Origin: Karstenula rhodostoma CBS 690.94
Taxonomy: Eukaryota; Ascomycota; Dothideomycetes; Pleosporales; Didymosphaeriaceae
NCBI GenBank assembly: GCA_010093485.1
Contig: MU001497.1
Coordinates: 920,513 to 984,512, forward strand
Length of the DNA: 64,000 nt
Direction: 5' to 3'
Shown piece after piece: positions 1 to 11,680 of the stretch. Position numbers and translations under genes: made by a program. How positions within the stretch are numbered: the stretch's first letter is position 1; each line of letters opens with the position of its first letter. Under the pieces are notes generated by a model. The model was not told the origin of the DNA. It saw only the letters and a list, made by a program, of their open reading frames with translations, and did no database searches.

Positions 1-1325
1 ACACCACCTTCTCGCTCACCCAGAACAAGGTCGCCATACCCAAGGAGCTCATGGTCGCGAAGACTTCCCAGGAGCTCTTCTCTTTCCTGGCCAAGCAGAT
101 TGAGACCTTCCTCAAGACCCACCATGAGGAACACTACACTGGCTTTCTCAGGCGCAGGAACACCATAGGGTCCACCCAGGAGGAGGAGATCTTCAACCTG
201 GGCTTCACCTTCTCGTTCCCCGTGAACCAGATTGGCATCAACAAGGGCTTGCTCATGCGATGGACAAAGGGCTTTGACATTGCTGACGCCGTAGGCAAAG
301 ATGTGTGCGCACTGCTCCAGACCGAGATCGACGCACTCGGCCTTCCCGTTCGTGTCGCCGCGCTCGTCAACGATACCGTCGGAACGCTCATGGCTCGCTC
401 GTACACCTCTCCCGGGAAGACGGGGACGTTGTTGGGCGCCATCTTCGGCACGGGCACAAACGGTGCATACGTAGAGAAGCTCGACAAGGTCACCAAGCTC
501 ACCAAGAGCAAGAACTCGGGCGACTACGACAAGTCGACGGGCGAGATGATTGTCAACACCGAGTGGGGCTCGTTCGACAACTCGCTGCGCACCCTCCCAA
601 ACACTCCTTACGACAAGGAGCTCGACGAGAAGTCTGTGAATCCCGGCATACAAATGTTCGAGAAGCGCGTATCTGGCATGTTTCTCGGCGAGATTCTGCG
701 TCTAGCCATCGTCGGCCTTCTCAAAGACCCCACGTTCCCGCTCTTCCGTGACGAGAACTCGGCACAGAACGACGTCCATAGCACTACCCAGATTCATGAC
801 AACTCGCCGCTATACAAGCAGTGGGGCCTCGATACCAGCTTCCTCAGCATTTGCGCTGGAGATACTAGCCCTGGCCACAGGATGATCAGGCAGACTCTGG
901 ACAAAGACTACGGTGTCTCCGCCGTAAGCGCCGAGGACGCAGAAGCCGTCAGGGCTATCGCAGCCGCAGTTGGCCGTCGCGCAGCGCGTCTCGCAGCCGT
1001 TGCGATTGCAGGCATTGTCATCAACACGGGCAGACTAGACAGTGCCAAGGGCACCGCAACAACAGAGCAGAAGGAGGGCATAAACCCTCCGAGAGGCGAC
1101 GTAGAGCTCTCCGAAGACGATGTCATCGATATTGGTGTCGATGGCTCGCTCGTGGAATTCTACCCCAACTTTGAGGACCACATCCGCGAAGCGCTCCGCG
1201 AGATAGAAAGCATTGGTGAGAAGGGCGAGAAGCGCATCAGGATTGGCATTGCCAAGGACGGATCTGGTGTTGGTGCAGCATTGATTGCGCTTGTCGCGGG
1301 TAAGGTGCATGTCGACACGGAATAG
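1..1325 (+). CDS. glkA: glucokinase (hexokinase family), 5' end missing
   Basis: Cytosolic ATP-dependent phosphorylation of glucose to glucose-6-phosphate. The frame is open from base 3 to the TAG at 1323-1325, so the gene starts outside the window and about 440 C-terminal residues are present. Visible hexokinase motifs are LGFTFSFPV followed by RWTKGFDIAD (substrate-binding small domain), the NDTVGTL segment with its catalytic Asp, IFGTGTNGAY (phosphate loop), INTEWGSFDN-type sugar-binding sequence written here as VNTEWGSFDN, FEKRVSGMFLGE, and the C-terminal AKDGSGVGAAL loop. The pattern GKDV and the spacing after RWTKGF resemble yeast Glk1 and Aspergillus GlkA rather than Hxk1/2. No intron is visible in this part. 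The assignment as glucokinase rather than hexokinase is an inference from remembered family sequences. Confidence 0.93.
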   Translation, partial: TTFSLTQNKVAIPKELMVAKTSQELFSFLAKQIETFLKTHHEEHYTGFLRRRNTIGSTQEEEIFNLGFTFSFPVNQIGINKGLLMRWTKGFDIADAVGKDVCALLQTEIDALGLPVRVAALVNDTVGTLMARSYTSPGKTGTLLGAIFGTGTNGAYVEKLDKVTKLTKSKNSGDYDKSTGEMIVNTEWGSFDNSLRTLPNTPYDKELDEKSVNPGIQMFEKRVSGMFLGEILRLAIVGLLKDPTFPLFRDENSAQNDVHSTTQIHDNSPLYKQWGLDTSFLSICAGDTSPGHRMIRQTLDKDYGVSAVSAEDAEAVRAIAAAVGRRAARLAAVAIAGIVINTGRLDSAKGTATTEQKEGINPPRGDVELSEDDVIDIGVDGSLVEFYPNFEDHIREALREIESIGEKGEKRIRIGIAKDGSGVGAALIALVAGKVHVDTE

Positions 1326-2178
1326 AGGGGTCGACGTGATGACGAGCATGGTGTCGGGGTAAAATCTACGGAAATACGCATCTCGTTGCTACATTTGCAT
1401 ATACCTACAGTAAAAAATAAAGTGCGGATCCATTGTCTGCTTGTTGCATAACGTCTGTGTAATCTTTCATGGATACTATCAAAGTCTTCCCTTGATTTCC
1501 GCTGAAGAGTGCGCCATGTGCCTTGTCCCTCTTTGGCAGAAACGATCACGGTCTTTGTTCTGCGCACCAGCACGTAATTCTTCGTCTCGCTTTGTTCGTC
1601 TGACGGAACATCCAAGGCCTCAAGTTTCGTGTACCAAGCTATCAACAAGAATAACCCAGCGTGCTAAATTTCGTGACCTGATTACTACTCACAGTAACCC
1701 ACGATACTACCTTCTTGTCGCGATATAACCAGATACGATGCTATCAGCTAGCTATCGCAGCCTCGTACTTGTCAGTGCTGCTGTATGTCCGGCATCTGAC
1801 CCTTTGTCTACTACCCACCTAAGCTCGGTTTGAGCGTGTCTCCAAAACCCGGCATTATCTGGCCAGAAACGAGAGTCCACATTGCCTGGGCTGCATGAGG
1901 CTATAAACGTATGGCAGAAGTGCAGCGTGACTGCAGAGTCAGTCATTCAACACCAGAAATCCAATACCAGAAGACATCCCCCCCGACCAAAGATACTCCT
2001 ACTTCATATCCCCGTGGAAGCTTCAATTCTGGCTCAAATTTGACCATTTTGACCTCTTTGGATGCGTCGCAGGCCCCGGAATCACTTGGTGTCCTTCAAA
2101 ATTGCGTATCCCGACGCGTTCGCTTGGAATGACAAAAAATCCCCACAGCACAAAAAAAGGTCTAGAAAGACGAATTTT
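1326..2178. other. intergenic, glkA 3' flank to tRNA
   Basis: This stretch holds the glkA 3' UTR with an A-rich segment (taaaaaataaag near 1411) that could serve for polyadenylation. The open frames here are short, overlap on both strands and show no recognisable protein. I see no gene. Confidence 0.5.
2152..2158 (-). terminator. Pol III terminator of tRNA-Lys
   Basis: Seven consecutive A on the plus strand are a T7 run on the minus strand about 20 nt downstream of the tRNA 3' end. This is the expected RNA polymerase III stop signal. Confidence 0.7.
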
Positions 2179-2252
2179 CGCCCGACCAGGGACTCGAACC
2201 CTGAGCCTTGGGATTAAAAGTCCCACGCGCTAACCAATTGTGCCAGCCGGGC
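2179..2252 (-). tRNA. tRNA-Lys (anticodon UUU)
   Basis: Read on the minus strand the 74 nt fold into a complete cloverleaf. The 7-bp acceptor stem GCCCGGC pairs with GTCGGGC (one G-U), the discriminator base is G, the anticodon stem TGGGA/TCCCA encloses loop CTTTTAA with anticodon TTT, and the T arm is CAGGG-TTCGAGT-CCCTG. The internal A and B boxes are intact (the B box is GGTTCGAGTCC). No intron is present at position 37/38. A T7 terminator follows. Confidence 0.95.
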
Positions 2253-3131
2253 GCTGCAGAGCCGATTCGGTTTTGCTCTATCATTCGCTGATTGATGGCA
2301 AAATGTTGCAAAATGTAATATATATACAAGATTACAAATTTTTGGCAGCAGACACATGCCAGAAAGGATCTGACGAGGCAAACGAAGCAGTTTGTGTTCG
2401 GTTGAGGCTGGTCAAGCGGGGTAGTGGAGCATTGGTGGGGCGGAACGGCGCCTTGGATACATCATTGATTCCTATGGGAAGTGTACACGAACACGAAAAC
2501 GAAAACGGCAACGTGCGAAAAGGACTCTGTCGCTGCTTTGGGATTGTAGCTTTCTGTGGCTTCACATATGGAGCTGCTCGATCGATAGAAACATTCTATC
2601 GGTAGAAGGATTCAAACTTGCATAGCTGGTGCTCAAAGTCCGTCTACCCTGCAGCAGCTAGTCTCAACACACCAAAAACCCTTGCCGGAAGTGGTACTGA
2701 TTAAGTCAATCAACTCAAATAGTTTCCTGCGGTAACAGATGGGCGGGCTGAACGGCGCAGTATTGTTTGCCGCGATCACTTTCTGGGTGTCCAGACTCCA
2801 GAACGTGCTTGAGGTCTACGAGATCTCCACCGTACTGCACTGAAATGCTTAAGTATAAAAGAGCAACAACCAGGAACAGCGCGAAACAAGTCCTGGATTC
2901 TATATCGATTTTGTAAAGGCTGACCCGAATCGCAAATGCGAGGCCAATCACCGCTTATGCAAGCAATCCAGCAAGTGCGGGCCGAGCCCCATCACACAAG
3001 CCTTCTGGTAGGTTCCCTCGCACCACCACCAACTATTACCCGCCTTGAAGCCCACCAAAACAACTTTTGTGCCCGTACAACGAGTCACAAATTCCTCACT
3101 CAAAAAGCAACCACCAAAATCCAGACTAGAA
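2253..3131. other. intergenic, tRNA upstream side and thioredoxin promoter
   Basis: No coding frame here is convincing. A TATA-like aagtataaaag lies near 2851, about 280 bases before the thioredoxin start. An A-rich leader (caaccaccaaaatcc) immediately precedes that ATG. Confidence 0.4.
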
Positions 3132-3500
3132 ATGGCCGACATAAAACACCCCTCCTCCCTCTCGGACCTGCAAACCCTCTTCGCCTCGACCACGTACGTC
3201 GCCGTCGACTTCTACGCCGACTGGTGTGGTCCCTGCAAGCAGATCGCACCGTACTATGCCAACCTGGCGAAGCAGCACGGCGTGGACGGCACACTGGCGT
3301 TCGCAAAGGTCAACGTGGACAGCGCACAGGACATTGCGGCCGCGTACAGGGTGCAGGCGATGCCGACGTTCATGTTCTTCAAGGAGGGGAAGCAGGTTGC
3401 TGTTAATGGGAATAAGATGATTCAGGGGGCGGATGTGAAGAGTTTGGGGACGGCGGCAGAGAAGTTGGGGGCGCTGGCGAAGAAGAGGGCGGGGTTGTAG
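3132..3500 (+). CDS. trx: thioredoxin
   Basis: Small cytosolic dithiol oxidoreductase that reduces protein disulphides and is recycled by thioredoxin reductase. The 122-aa product has the thioredoxin fold landmarks in order: the active site FYADWCGPCK with redox cysteines at 32 and 35, the buried Asp in VAVDFYAD, the conserved cis-proline loop AMPTFMFF, and the following KEGKQV strand and final helix. The frame is open upstream to 3045, but ATG 3132 (MADIKHPSS) gives the normal family length and follows an A-rich leader, so it was chosen. No targeting peptide or transmembrane segment is seen. There is no intron. Confidence 0.93.
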   Translation: MADIKHPSSLSDLQTLFASTTYVAVDFYADWCGPCKQIAPYYANLAKQHGVDGTLAFAKVNVDSAQDIAAAYRVQAMPTFMFFKEGKQVAVNGNKMIQGADVKSLGTAAEKLGALAKKRAGL

Positions 3501-3771
3501 GAGGGGTAGAGCTGTGCAAGGTGTGCAATGTGGGATGTATTTTGGAGGGCAGTCAACTGATTCACTGGTGTCAGGGGCCGAGGGTCGTCTTCCAGGTGCA
3601 CGTTGTGGTATCATTATTTTGATCTAGAGAGACGCCGATTCAAGACACGCCAACGCCGGACCCCTCGCGATCGCTCCCCCCTGCCATATTTCCTGGGGTA
3701 TCGACACAAACGCCCGAACACACCAGAGTCTTTCGTTGTTCTCTTTCTTCCCCGGCGACCGGTATCTCCAT
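3501..3771. other. intergenic between convergent genes
   Basis: These 270 bases lie between thioredoxin and the minus-strand small ORF. They hold 3' flanking sequence only, and I see no feature. Confidence 0.4.
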
Positions 3772-4002
3772 CTACTTAACCTCACCGGACGATTGCATTT
3801 TGGAATCTACATCCTTCGACCGTCTGAATTCGGTATCCCGATCTGCATCTCTATCCTTGCCTTTGGTGCCGGTGGAGTCGGAGATCTTGAATTTGCCGTT
3901 CTCGGTCTTGTGCAGTTGGAGAGTGTCAGCGGGCATCTCACCCTTGTGTATGACGAAGAATCGCTTGTCCTTGGATTCAGAAACGAGCTCAGTCCACGGC
4001 AT
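3772..4002 (-). CDS. small charged hypothetical protein (76 aa)
   Basis: An ATG-started 76-aa frame reads MPWTELVSESKDKRFFVIHK at its N terminus. It has a mixed hydrophobic/charged first half that could form a small beta domain, then a strongly charged Lys/Asp/Arg-rich tail. I do not recognise the family. Support for a real gene is the good start context (ttaaacATG), amino-acid composition unlike random frames, and a position facing thioredoxin tail to tail. Near the stop the sequence GGTGAGG could be a splice donor, so a further exon at lower coordinates is possible. Confidence 0.45.
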   Translation of the reverse strand: MPWTELVSESKDKRFFVIHKGEMPADTLQLHKTENGKFKISDSTGTKGKDRDADRDTEFRRSKDVDSKMQSSGEVK

Positions 4003-5335
4003 GTTTAAGGTGTGAAAGCTCGTGTGGAGTGGCGCCTTGAAGGAACCGGGTCACGATTCGATCTTGAGAAAGGTGTAGGGACGTGTGGCAGGTATATGCT
4101 GCAGTTCAGGGCTAGGGAATAGTGTGGAGCGGTAGCTTGGAGATGATCGTTCACAACGCAGATTCAATACAAATGTAAATTTTGTGGTGCAGTGTTGGAA
4201 ATTCACATAAATTATGCGTTTCGCACGCTTTTATCGTGGACCAACTCTGTGAGAGTCATATGGAGAACGACTGACTGAGAGCCATGTCTGATTGTGTGAC
4301 AAGTGACTCTTTCGGTGCATATGTTGTTGATGTGTATCATGCAAGACATGGCGTAGCTTCTTTTTGGCTGTCAACGAGCATGCTAGTGCTAAGACACTGT
4401 GAGTAACATACTTCCACAGTGGCTGACCTTAAAAACTGGAACTCCTGTAGCGGACCCCACCGTGAAGATCAACGCTGATTTACCAGGCTATCATTTACAA
4501 AGCCTATTATAGACGTGCGAGTCAAGTTCCCTTTTTTTTGTGCCAGCCACTGCGTTCCCACATATTGAATGTCGCTGGTCACTGGCCAATATCTTTGCGT
4601 AAAACGGCTGGTTGGCATGGGCGGGCTAGTCTAACCGTGAAATCCTCTGGGCTCTGGGACAGCACAAGAATACGGATCTGCGAACCACTGGTGCAGGTCG
4701 ATCACAGCCCTATAGGGTGGTCGTCGTGCCCTGGTACATTCCTTTGCTGGTGCGAATCGACCGCCCGCCAGATGGCACAGATCGGCGGAACTCGGTGCAG
4801 TGCGGTGTCCAGCATTGACGCGATTCGGAATAGACACCCAACAGAGGGGTTATCACACCGGTTGATGGCCATACAAAGGTGCCATGTTTCGTGTGCAAGT
4901 AGCGGTCGGCAGCCCCGTCGAAGGGTCGCGTAAATGAGTTGGCTATCGTAGCGCGCATCCCCGCATCACGTCTGACTGGGAGCCTGGGCACGCGCACAAC
5001 CAATGGTTACGCGCAAGAGTCGGTGAAGCCGAACAACAGCACCCGCGCGCGGGAACTGATGAAGTTGAGGTTACCCGGAATCCCGTGCGTCCTCCGCCCA
5101 GGATGGAGTTGTTTGGCGCCAACGTCAATCGCGGTGGGTCCGGTAGGTCTGGTAATGTCGAATGATGGGCGGAGCTCGCGCAGAGCCGCACTACACCGTC
5201 TTCGATAGAGCTGTTGGCGGTGGACATAAAGAATCGGTGTCGTCTGGAAAAGGCGGCCGGAGGATGCTTCGAAACGAAACGGAACGGAGCTGAAGCAAAC
5301 CAAACGCATCTCGGGCGCTAAGTCTCGCCCTGACC
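4003..5335. other. intergenic, no gene recognised
   Basis: About 1.3 kb upstream of two divergent genes. Open frames of up to 131 codons occur on both strands, but they overlap each other and contain no domain. It probably holds the promoters of the flanking genes. Confidence 0.4.
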
Positions 5336-6362
5336 ATGACACCCATCCGACGCCGCAGGTCTTCGCACGAAAACATGGCGGTACCCAACTGTGAGTATCT
5401 CCGCCCTGATTCGTCTGCCATGGCTGCCCGCAATACGGCTGCACTGCACCTGGGAGAGGGACATGAGCCTGAGGCTGACGCTGGCCTGAGCCACACCAGC
5501 ATCGCTGCGGAACCTTGAGTGCCCCGCCAACGTGCTGTCCCTGGCGGGCGTCCTCGACGATTCCATTACACAGAGCACACTGGGTGAATGGTTGCAGTCC
5601 TCCGACGAGGACATCCACGCGCGCCTCGCACGCCTCTCTTCCTTCTCCGACGGCCTGGGGCCGTCTTCCGCTTCCAACCCGCCGTGTCCACTTTCGTGCT
5701 CTGTCCGCAGCACCGGCTCCTCGATGGCGCCCGCATGCGTCCACCAGTCCAACGCCTCGACACAAGCACCCTCCCTTTCCAACTTTTCCGAAGCGACGCC
5801 GACCGAAACCTCCATCAGCACGGGGCAAGCCAGCTTCTTCACAGGCGGCGTGCCGCTGCTCGAGGACGATAATGGTGTGCTCGTGCGGCCGCAGCACACA
5901 TGCCGGACCCCGGTGTACGAGTGCGCATTCTGGTTCTTGAGATGCTCATACATCTCCAACAGCATGGAGGAGTGGCATACGCACTGTCTCAGTCATTTCC
6001 GTGGCGAGGAGCCGCCTCGATCAGTGGGATGCCCGCTCTGCGACTGGGAACACCTCAGCGACGACGGAAAGATAGCGTGGGACCGTAGGATGGACCACAT
6101 CGCGTACGAACACTTCCAGCGCGGACAGACGTTGAAGACGAGCCGCCCTGACTTCGGTCTCTTCCACCACCTTTGGAACAAACGACTGATCGACGACCAA
6201 GACTTGAAGGAGCTGAAGGGTGGAAACCACAATTTGACGAGGGTGCCCCTCAATTTTACTGTGACGGGAACGGGTCGCCGCGACAGGGACGGGCGGAGGC
6301 AGCCGCAGCGAACCCAACACATCGGCGGTATGAGACGTCAGGTGGCACCCGTACGTACATAG
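5336..6362 (+). CDS. C2H2-like zinc-binding protein
   Basis: Two exons, 5336-5390 and 5500-6362 (305 aa). The 109-nt intron has donor GTGAGT, a CTGAC branch-like site and acceptor CCAG; it is phase 1 and joins MAVPN to SSLRNLECPAN. ATG 5336 is the first in frame; ATG 5375 is an alternative. The first half is Ser/Thr/Pro-rich. The second half has two Cys/His modules: ECAFWFLRC followed by HTHCLSHF, and CPLCDWEHL followed by DHIAYEHF, as in fungal C2H2-type proteins. A role in DNA binding or protein contact is inferred only. The C terminus after FTVTGTGRRD is basic and could be altered by another intron near the GTACGT at 6353. The long antisense frame over this gene looks like a shadow. Confidence 0.75.
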
Positions 6363-8121
6363 GTCGGTCGGCCGCCATACCACTGAAACAGTGCGGGTGG
6401 TACGTGCCGCCGCCCTCACTGACCGGTGAACCTCGTTGCGGTATCGTCTTTGTATATCCACCAGCTCGCCGGCTTCCTGCATCTTCGGTACTTCAGCTTC
6501 GCATCGTGGCCCGCTTTGTTGGGCTACCTCCTTCTTCCCCACTCGATACCCGCTTCATGTTTCTTGATATACCTCGACTCCCCACTGCTGGTACGCAGTC
6601 TTTGTAGTACTGCGATATAATGACTCGGTTGATGAAGATGTCGTGGCATCTCTGGCGTTCCGGATGAAAACTGATAGCGTTCTTGATGTTTTGTTTTTCA
6701 GCGTTGCTTCTTGTGTCAGGATTTGGTTGCTGTAATAAATTGAACGTTTGGTTTACATCTGGATGGATTTCCTTGGAAAAAGATACCACTGGAAACCACC
6801 TCCAAGGCGAGAGATACTGTATGGATGAAATGATCAGCATAGCCATTTACAATGTGCGAGTTTGCAGCGGCGCAAGAGGCCGTCCCTTTCTTATATCCCG
6901 CCCCTCGCATTCCCTTTCCACCAGCCCCTGCCAGGCCTTGTTTGCCTGTTTTGTGGCCATGGCAACACGCGCTGTGATACGTCGCATTTAAAACCAGCAG
7001 TCTTGCCGTCTGACCTGCGCGTTGCGAAAATCTCTCAGCCCTGTGCCGCGGGCTTTTTAATGTGGATGCCTAGGACTGGTGCCCGATGTGGGTTAGTGGT
7101 AACGCGATTAGGAAGGGCTACGCGCGTGGTTCGCATCTCGGGAGGGATGCGAACGCCTGCGCGTCTGATGAAGGATTCGATGAGAGGGAGATTGGGCTGG
7201 GAGGAAATTGAGTGGTCCAGGGTATATAGATATGAGAGATGGGACGACGCGTCAAAACTTGGTTCGAGGACGACGGACACGGAAAGTGTGGCCCACCAGG
7301 GACAAGCTCCTCAACAGGATTGGTCACCTCGAACCATCCACAGGCCTTAACATACAGATCTAAGTTAATTCGGGCCAGAAGCGTACGGCAAACTCTCACC
7401 CTGAACCATACCCTGGTTACCTGCTCTACTCTCTTCTTCCCCTGTTGTAGCACATGCGCTTAATCGTTTCACTTTCATCGACCAAAAGAATTGAGACTGC
7501 ATCGTGGAAACCGTTCGCGTCGGCATGGCATAGTATACCGAGAATGAGATGTGGATGATGGTAAAGGAATACATACCTGGACGCTGTAGAGATTGTTTAC
7601 CAGTAAAAGTCTGCCAACTTGAAGTCTAGGGAGTGAAGACGGATTGTTCCATGCAGCTCAGGTGATATTACACCCTTGAACCATTTCTACTTGATCATAG
7701 TGCAAAAGGATCACACGAAGGCTAAAAGGATAGATTGTTGTCATGTGCGAACAGAATGAGCACGAGCAGGCCTCAAATCACAGACAGGAGCTGCCTTGTC
7801 GAAACGCCAATCCATGGCCACCCGTCCGTTTAATTCGATGGAAAGTTGCCTACAAGTGCTGCAGCGGTGGAAATTGATGCAATTACTTCCCAAACTAGTC
7901 ACGCAACATGCTAGTCGATCACTGCATGGTCAGGTATGTCGCAGCATTCATCTATCGTTAATCTATCAAGGCTCGACTAGCAGCACATGCAATCCCATCC
8001 GTTATCAGGACCTGTCCACGTAACGCCCCGTATCCTAGCCATAATCCATGCCAATCATGTTGCTTGGGGTAATAAAAATCGGTACCGCTACCAGTATCTC
8101 AGGCCGCTAAACTGGAGACGC
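6363..8121. other. intergenic, no gene recognised
   Basis: About 1.76 kb without a convincing gene. Frames of up to 162 codons overlap on both strands and show no family motif. It holds a hairpin with a 9-bp stem at 7129-7154 inside a short tRNA-like stretch (see findings). Confidence 0.45.
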
Positions 8122-9194
8122 CTAGCGAGCATTGTTTTTCGGCGGCTCCGTAGCCGGACCCTCAGGCGTGACATAGCACCTGGTCATGCCGCCATCAACG
8201 ACGAAATCCGTGCCGTTGACGAAGCTGCTCTCGTCACTGGCAAGGAAGAGGACTGCCTGTGCCTGTTCGATAGCCTCACCGAAACGACCGGTAGGGAAGT
8301 GGACTTCACGGCGGTGGCGCTTGGCAGCATCGTCGCCAAGCCAGTCCTGGAGGAGAGGAGTGCTGCACGCGTCAACATGTGAAGTTCAATCTAGAGAGAG
8401 AAACTTACTTGAGTGGTGCCGGGCAAAGGGCATTGAAGCGGAATCCCTCCCTGGCGTGAACCATTGCCAACTCCCTCGTCATAGCCAAAACCGCACCTTT
8501 GCTTGCGGTGTAGGCAAGCTGCGGCGTCGCGGCGCCCACAAGCGCTACAACACTAGCAGTGTTGATGACACTGGCCTTCTTCTTGCCATGCTTCCTGAAG
8601 CTCAGGACAGCATGCTTGCTACCAAACCACACGCCCTTGACATTGATCGCTTGCGTGAGATCCCAGATTTTCTCAGGCGTGTCAATAGCATCGGCGTCGT
8701 CGGCGTGCATGATACCAGCGTTGTTGAAGAGGACATCGAGGCCGCCCCAGGAGTCGACGTGCTCAACCATTGCTTGGACATCAGCTTCTTTGGAGACATC
8801 GGTGACCTTGGCATCGAGCTTCTTAGCATCTGGCACGATGGATTTGAGCTTCTCGAGGGCCTTTTCCAGAGCGGGTCCGGAGATGTCGGAGAGCAGGACA
8901 TTGGCACCTTCGCGGGCGAAGAGGATGCAGGTCTCCAGACCGATACCTCTGGAACCGAATTAGTCCATTACATTGACTGTTGAAGTTCGAAGCAGAAGTG
9001 AGATGTCGAGAGTAATTTGCTCATATCATGAGAACCGAGTCTGAGAGGTTCCAAAGTGCAAGTGCAAGTTCGAAAATGGGGATTGAGGAAGTTCAGGCGA
9101 TCGCGTGTGCTGTGAACCTGTGCTGGTGTTTATACTGGAATACGTACCCGGCTGCTCCCGTGACAACACAGTTCTTTCCCTCGAGACGGCCCAT
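8122..9194 (-). CDS. short-chain dehydrogenase/reductase (FabG-like)
   Basis: NAD(P)-dependent oxidoreductase of the classical SDR family; substrate unknown. Minus-strand exons are 9148-9194, 8409-8948 and 8122-8362, giving 275 aa. Intron 1 (199 nt, GTACGT...CCAG) splits the nucleotide-binding Gly motif, and splicing restores VTGAAGGIGLET at residues 11-22. Intron 2 is 46 nt (GTAAGT...GCAG). Asp37 at the end of the second strand suggests NAD(H) preference. NNAG is at 91-94, Ser148 is in NTASVV, and Tyr162/Lys166 are in YTASK. The C terminus [11 protein letters not shown] is typical. It starts divergently from the glutamine-synthetase-like gene, with about 900 bases of shared upstream DNA. Confidence 0.92.
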
Positions 9195-10098
9195 GTTAAA
9201 GGTATTTGCTCTTGGATCAGGTACTTGTATGGAATGAACACGGGTCTGTGGCAACGTTAGAAAGGTGTATGTGGCATGCAGGCGAGACTGCGGAAAGCTT
9301 TTATAACGATGGATCCAATGACTAATTTTGGGGCAACGTGGCGACGATCCGGTGAGATGACAAGCGTGCCGAATGGGTCAGCTACTTACTGAGCGTTGAA
9401 TGCTGGTCTTCGATGCTGGTTACTTGGTGGAGCTGCAGCTATCCGCGCTAGGAGGTTGGTGGTGAGGTCTTAAAGAGAGTGCGACCGGGACGGGCCATTG
9501 TCGGTGATAGTGGGAGCTCCCGAAGTCGGACCTAGGGTTAGATAAGAGTCACCTATGCGACCACGTTGCGCCGCTGCACACGCGAACGAGCGTGGTGTAA
9601 CTTGAGCGGTGAAAGATAGCTGCTTCTTCGCTCTATCACCCAGATTGTACATCAAATCCAGCAGGGCGATCTGTTTGCGATGCATGCGCATGCCCCTGCT
9701 GCCCCTCCAATAGACCAATGGAATTGGAATTGCGGGGTAACACTGCGCCGCGAACGGCTTCCATGGGCACCCCGTCTTGATGATGATCGATTGATTTTCG
9801 AGTGAACAAAGGGGTGGAGATGGTATAGGATATGCTACACCCAGCGTCTTGCTATCAGGTCTACACTCTATAATAGACTGAACTGAAGGTTGGGGTCGTG
9901 GCGCAGATGTCTGCAAGGGAAGCTCCATCGTCATTGGCCCGAGCTCCAGAGACCTATCTGTTCCAGAAGCCATTGGACTAAACCTGCTTTATCGTTGCTA
10001 TCTCCCTTCTCGCGCTTTACATACGGTCGCATCCTGTTCCTACCTCCCGCCTTCCTTTCGCTACGCTCTCCGCGACGATCTGTGCCCCGCGTGCCACC
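9195..10098. promoter_or_regulatory. shared upstream region of SDR and GS-like genes
   Basis: About 0.9 kb between two divergent starts. Pyrimidine-rich tracts precede the plus-strand ATG at 10099. The open frames here are spurious-looking. Bidirectional promoter function is inferred from the arrangement. Confidence 0.4.
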
Positions 10099-11680
10099 AT
10101 GTCCGACGCCGAAGAAGTGACCGTCGAGCGCCTCCCCGAGCTCCTCAAGAACGACAATGCCGTCAAAGTCGCCGGCATCGATGTCGACGGCATCCTGCGC
10201 GGCAAGCTCATGGCGAAAAAGAAGTTCCTCTCCATAGCGCAAGAGGGGTTCGGCTTCTGCAGCGTCATCTTCGGCTGGGACATGCACGACCAGACCTACT
10301 TCCGCGAGCTGGGCATCTCGAACAAGGAGAACGGGTACCGCGATGTGATTGCCATTCCAGACTTGTCTTCGTTCCGCAGAATACCATGGGAGAATAACGT
10401 GCCTTTCTTTTTGATATCATTCCACGACCCGGACACTGGTGGCAGTCTGAGCGCGTGTCCAAGGAGTATATTGAAGAGGACGGTGGGCAAGCTGAGGGAG
10501 AAGGGCTATGGCGCCATGGCCGGTGGTGAGTTGTCACTGCGCTTGCAGGACAGATACTGCGCGTTGCCCTTCGATTTCTGATATCAGCTGCAGCCGAGTA
10601 CGAGTTCTACCAGTTCAGAGCACCGCAGAGCCACGACGGCCCTGAACGCAATTCCTCCTCCACAGCCACCTTCCTCCGCGACAACCCCGTGAACTCCCTG
10701 CCACCGCTCACAGAGGGCATGTTCGGCTACAGTATCACGCGACCAGTGCATAACCAAGATTACTACTACGGCATCTTTGACGCATGCGCGCAGTTCAACT
10801 GCGGGATCGAAGGATGGCACACTGAATCCGGCCCGGGTGTCTTTGAAGCAGTGCGTTCCACTCTATCTTTTGCATCTACCCAACCGATACTAACCATAAC
10901 CTACAGGCCCTCGAATTTGGCGAGATAACCGCCATGGCAGACAAAGCCTCCCTCTTCAAGCTCGTCGTCAAATCTCTCGGCTCAAAGCACGGCATAACCC
11001 CCTGCTTCATGGCGAAGCCGCGCGAAGGTCTCCCAGGAAACAGCGGCCACATGCACGTTTCCATCGTCGACGAGGCCGGCAAAAACCTCTTCTACCGCGG
11101 CGAAGAAGACCCCTCCCCGCCCTTCCCAGACGTGCGCTACCTGAGCGATCTCGGACGCCACTTCCTCGCCGGGCTGATCGACGGCCTCCCGGACATCATG
11201 CCCATCCTCGCGCCAAACGTAAACAGCTACAAGAGATTAGTCGAGAACTTCTGGGCGCCGGTGACGGTGAGCTGGGGCCTGGAGCACCGCGCTGCAAGCA
11301 TCCGCCTTATTTCACCACCAACGTCTTCAGGCAAGGCGACGCGTTTTGAAGTCCGTGTTCCGGGCGCTGATACGAACCCGCATTTTGTGCTGTCTGCGAT
11401 CCTGGCGCTCGGCTGGCGGGGTATCGAGAAGAAGATGGAGATTCCCATACCGCCGCTTGGCAAGGGCGAGGATGTTGGCGGGTCGTCCGACAAGGGCGTG
11501 AGGCTCGCGAAGAGCTTAAAGGAGGCGACGCAAAAATTCATGGCCAAGGATAGCGTGGCGAGAGAAGTGTTTGGTGACGAGTTTGTAGACCATTTTGGAG
11601 GGACGCGGGAGCACGAGATCAGGCTTTGGGATGAGGCTGTCACGGATTGGGAGATCAAGCGGTATATTGAGACGGTCTAG
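10099..11680 (+). CDS. glutamine synthetase-like ligase (FluG C-terminal/PuuA-like)
   Basis: ATP-dependent amine-glutamate ligase family. Three exons, 10099-10525, 10594-10850 and 10907-11680, encode 485 aa. The introns are 68 nt (GTGAGT...GCAG, phase 1) and 56 nt (GTGCGT...ACAG, with a perfect ACTAAC branch site, phase 0). Visible motifs are the N-terminal GIDVDGILRGKLM, IEGWHTESGPGVFE (metal/substrate Glu), GNSGHMHVSI (ATP/metal His), WGLEHRAASIRL and the late KATRFEVRVPGAD. The domain order fits the bacterial type-I-like/PuuA and FluG group, longer and different from the fungal glnA type. It could therefore make gamma-glutamyl amides of amines rather than glutamine. It faces an aldehyde dehydrogenase tail to tail with 150 bases between stops. 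Confidence 0.9.

Noticed and set aside
5007..5897. 296-codon minus-strand open frame
   Set aside because: It is antisense to the zinc-binding protein, starts without a good ATG context and has no domain. High GC of the sense gene explains it.
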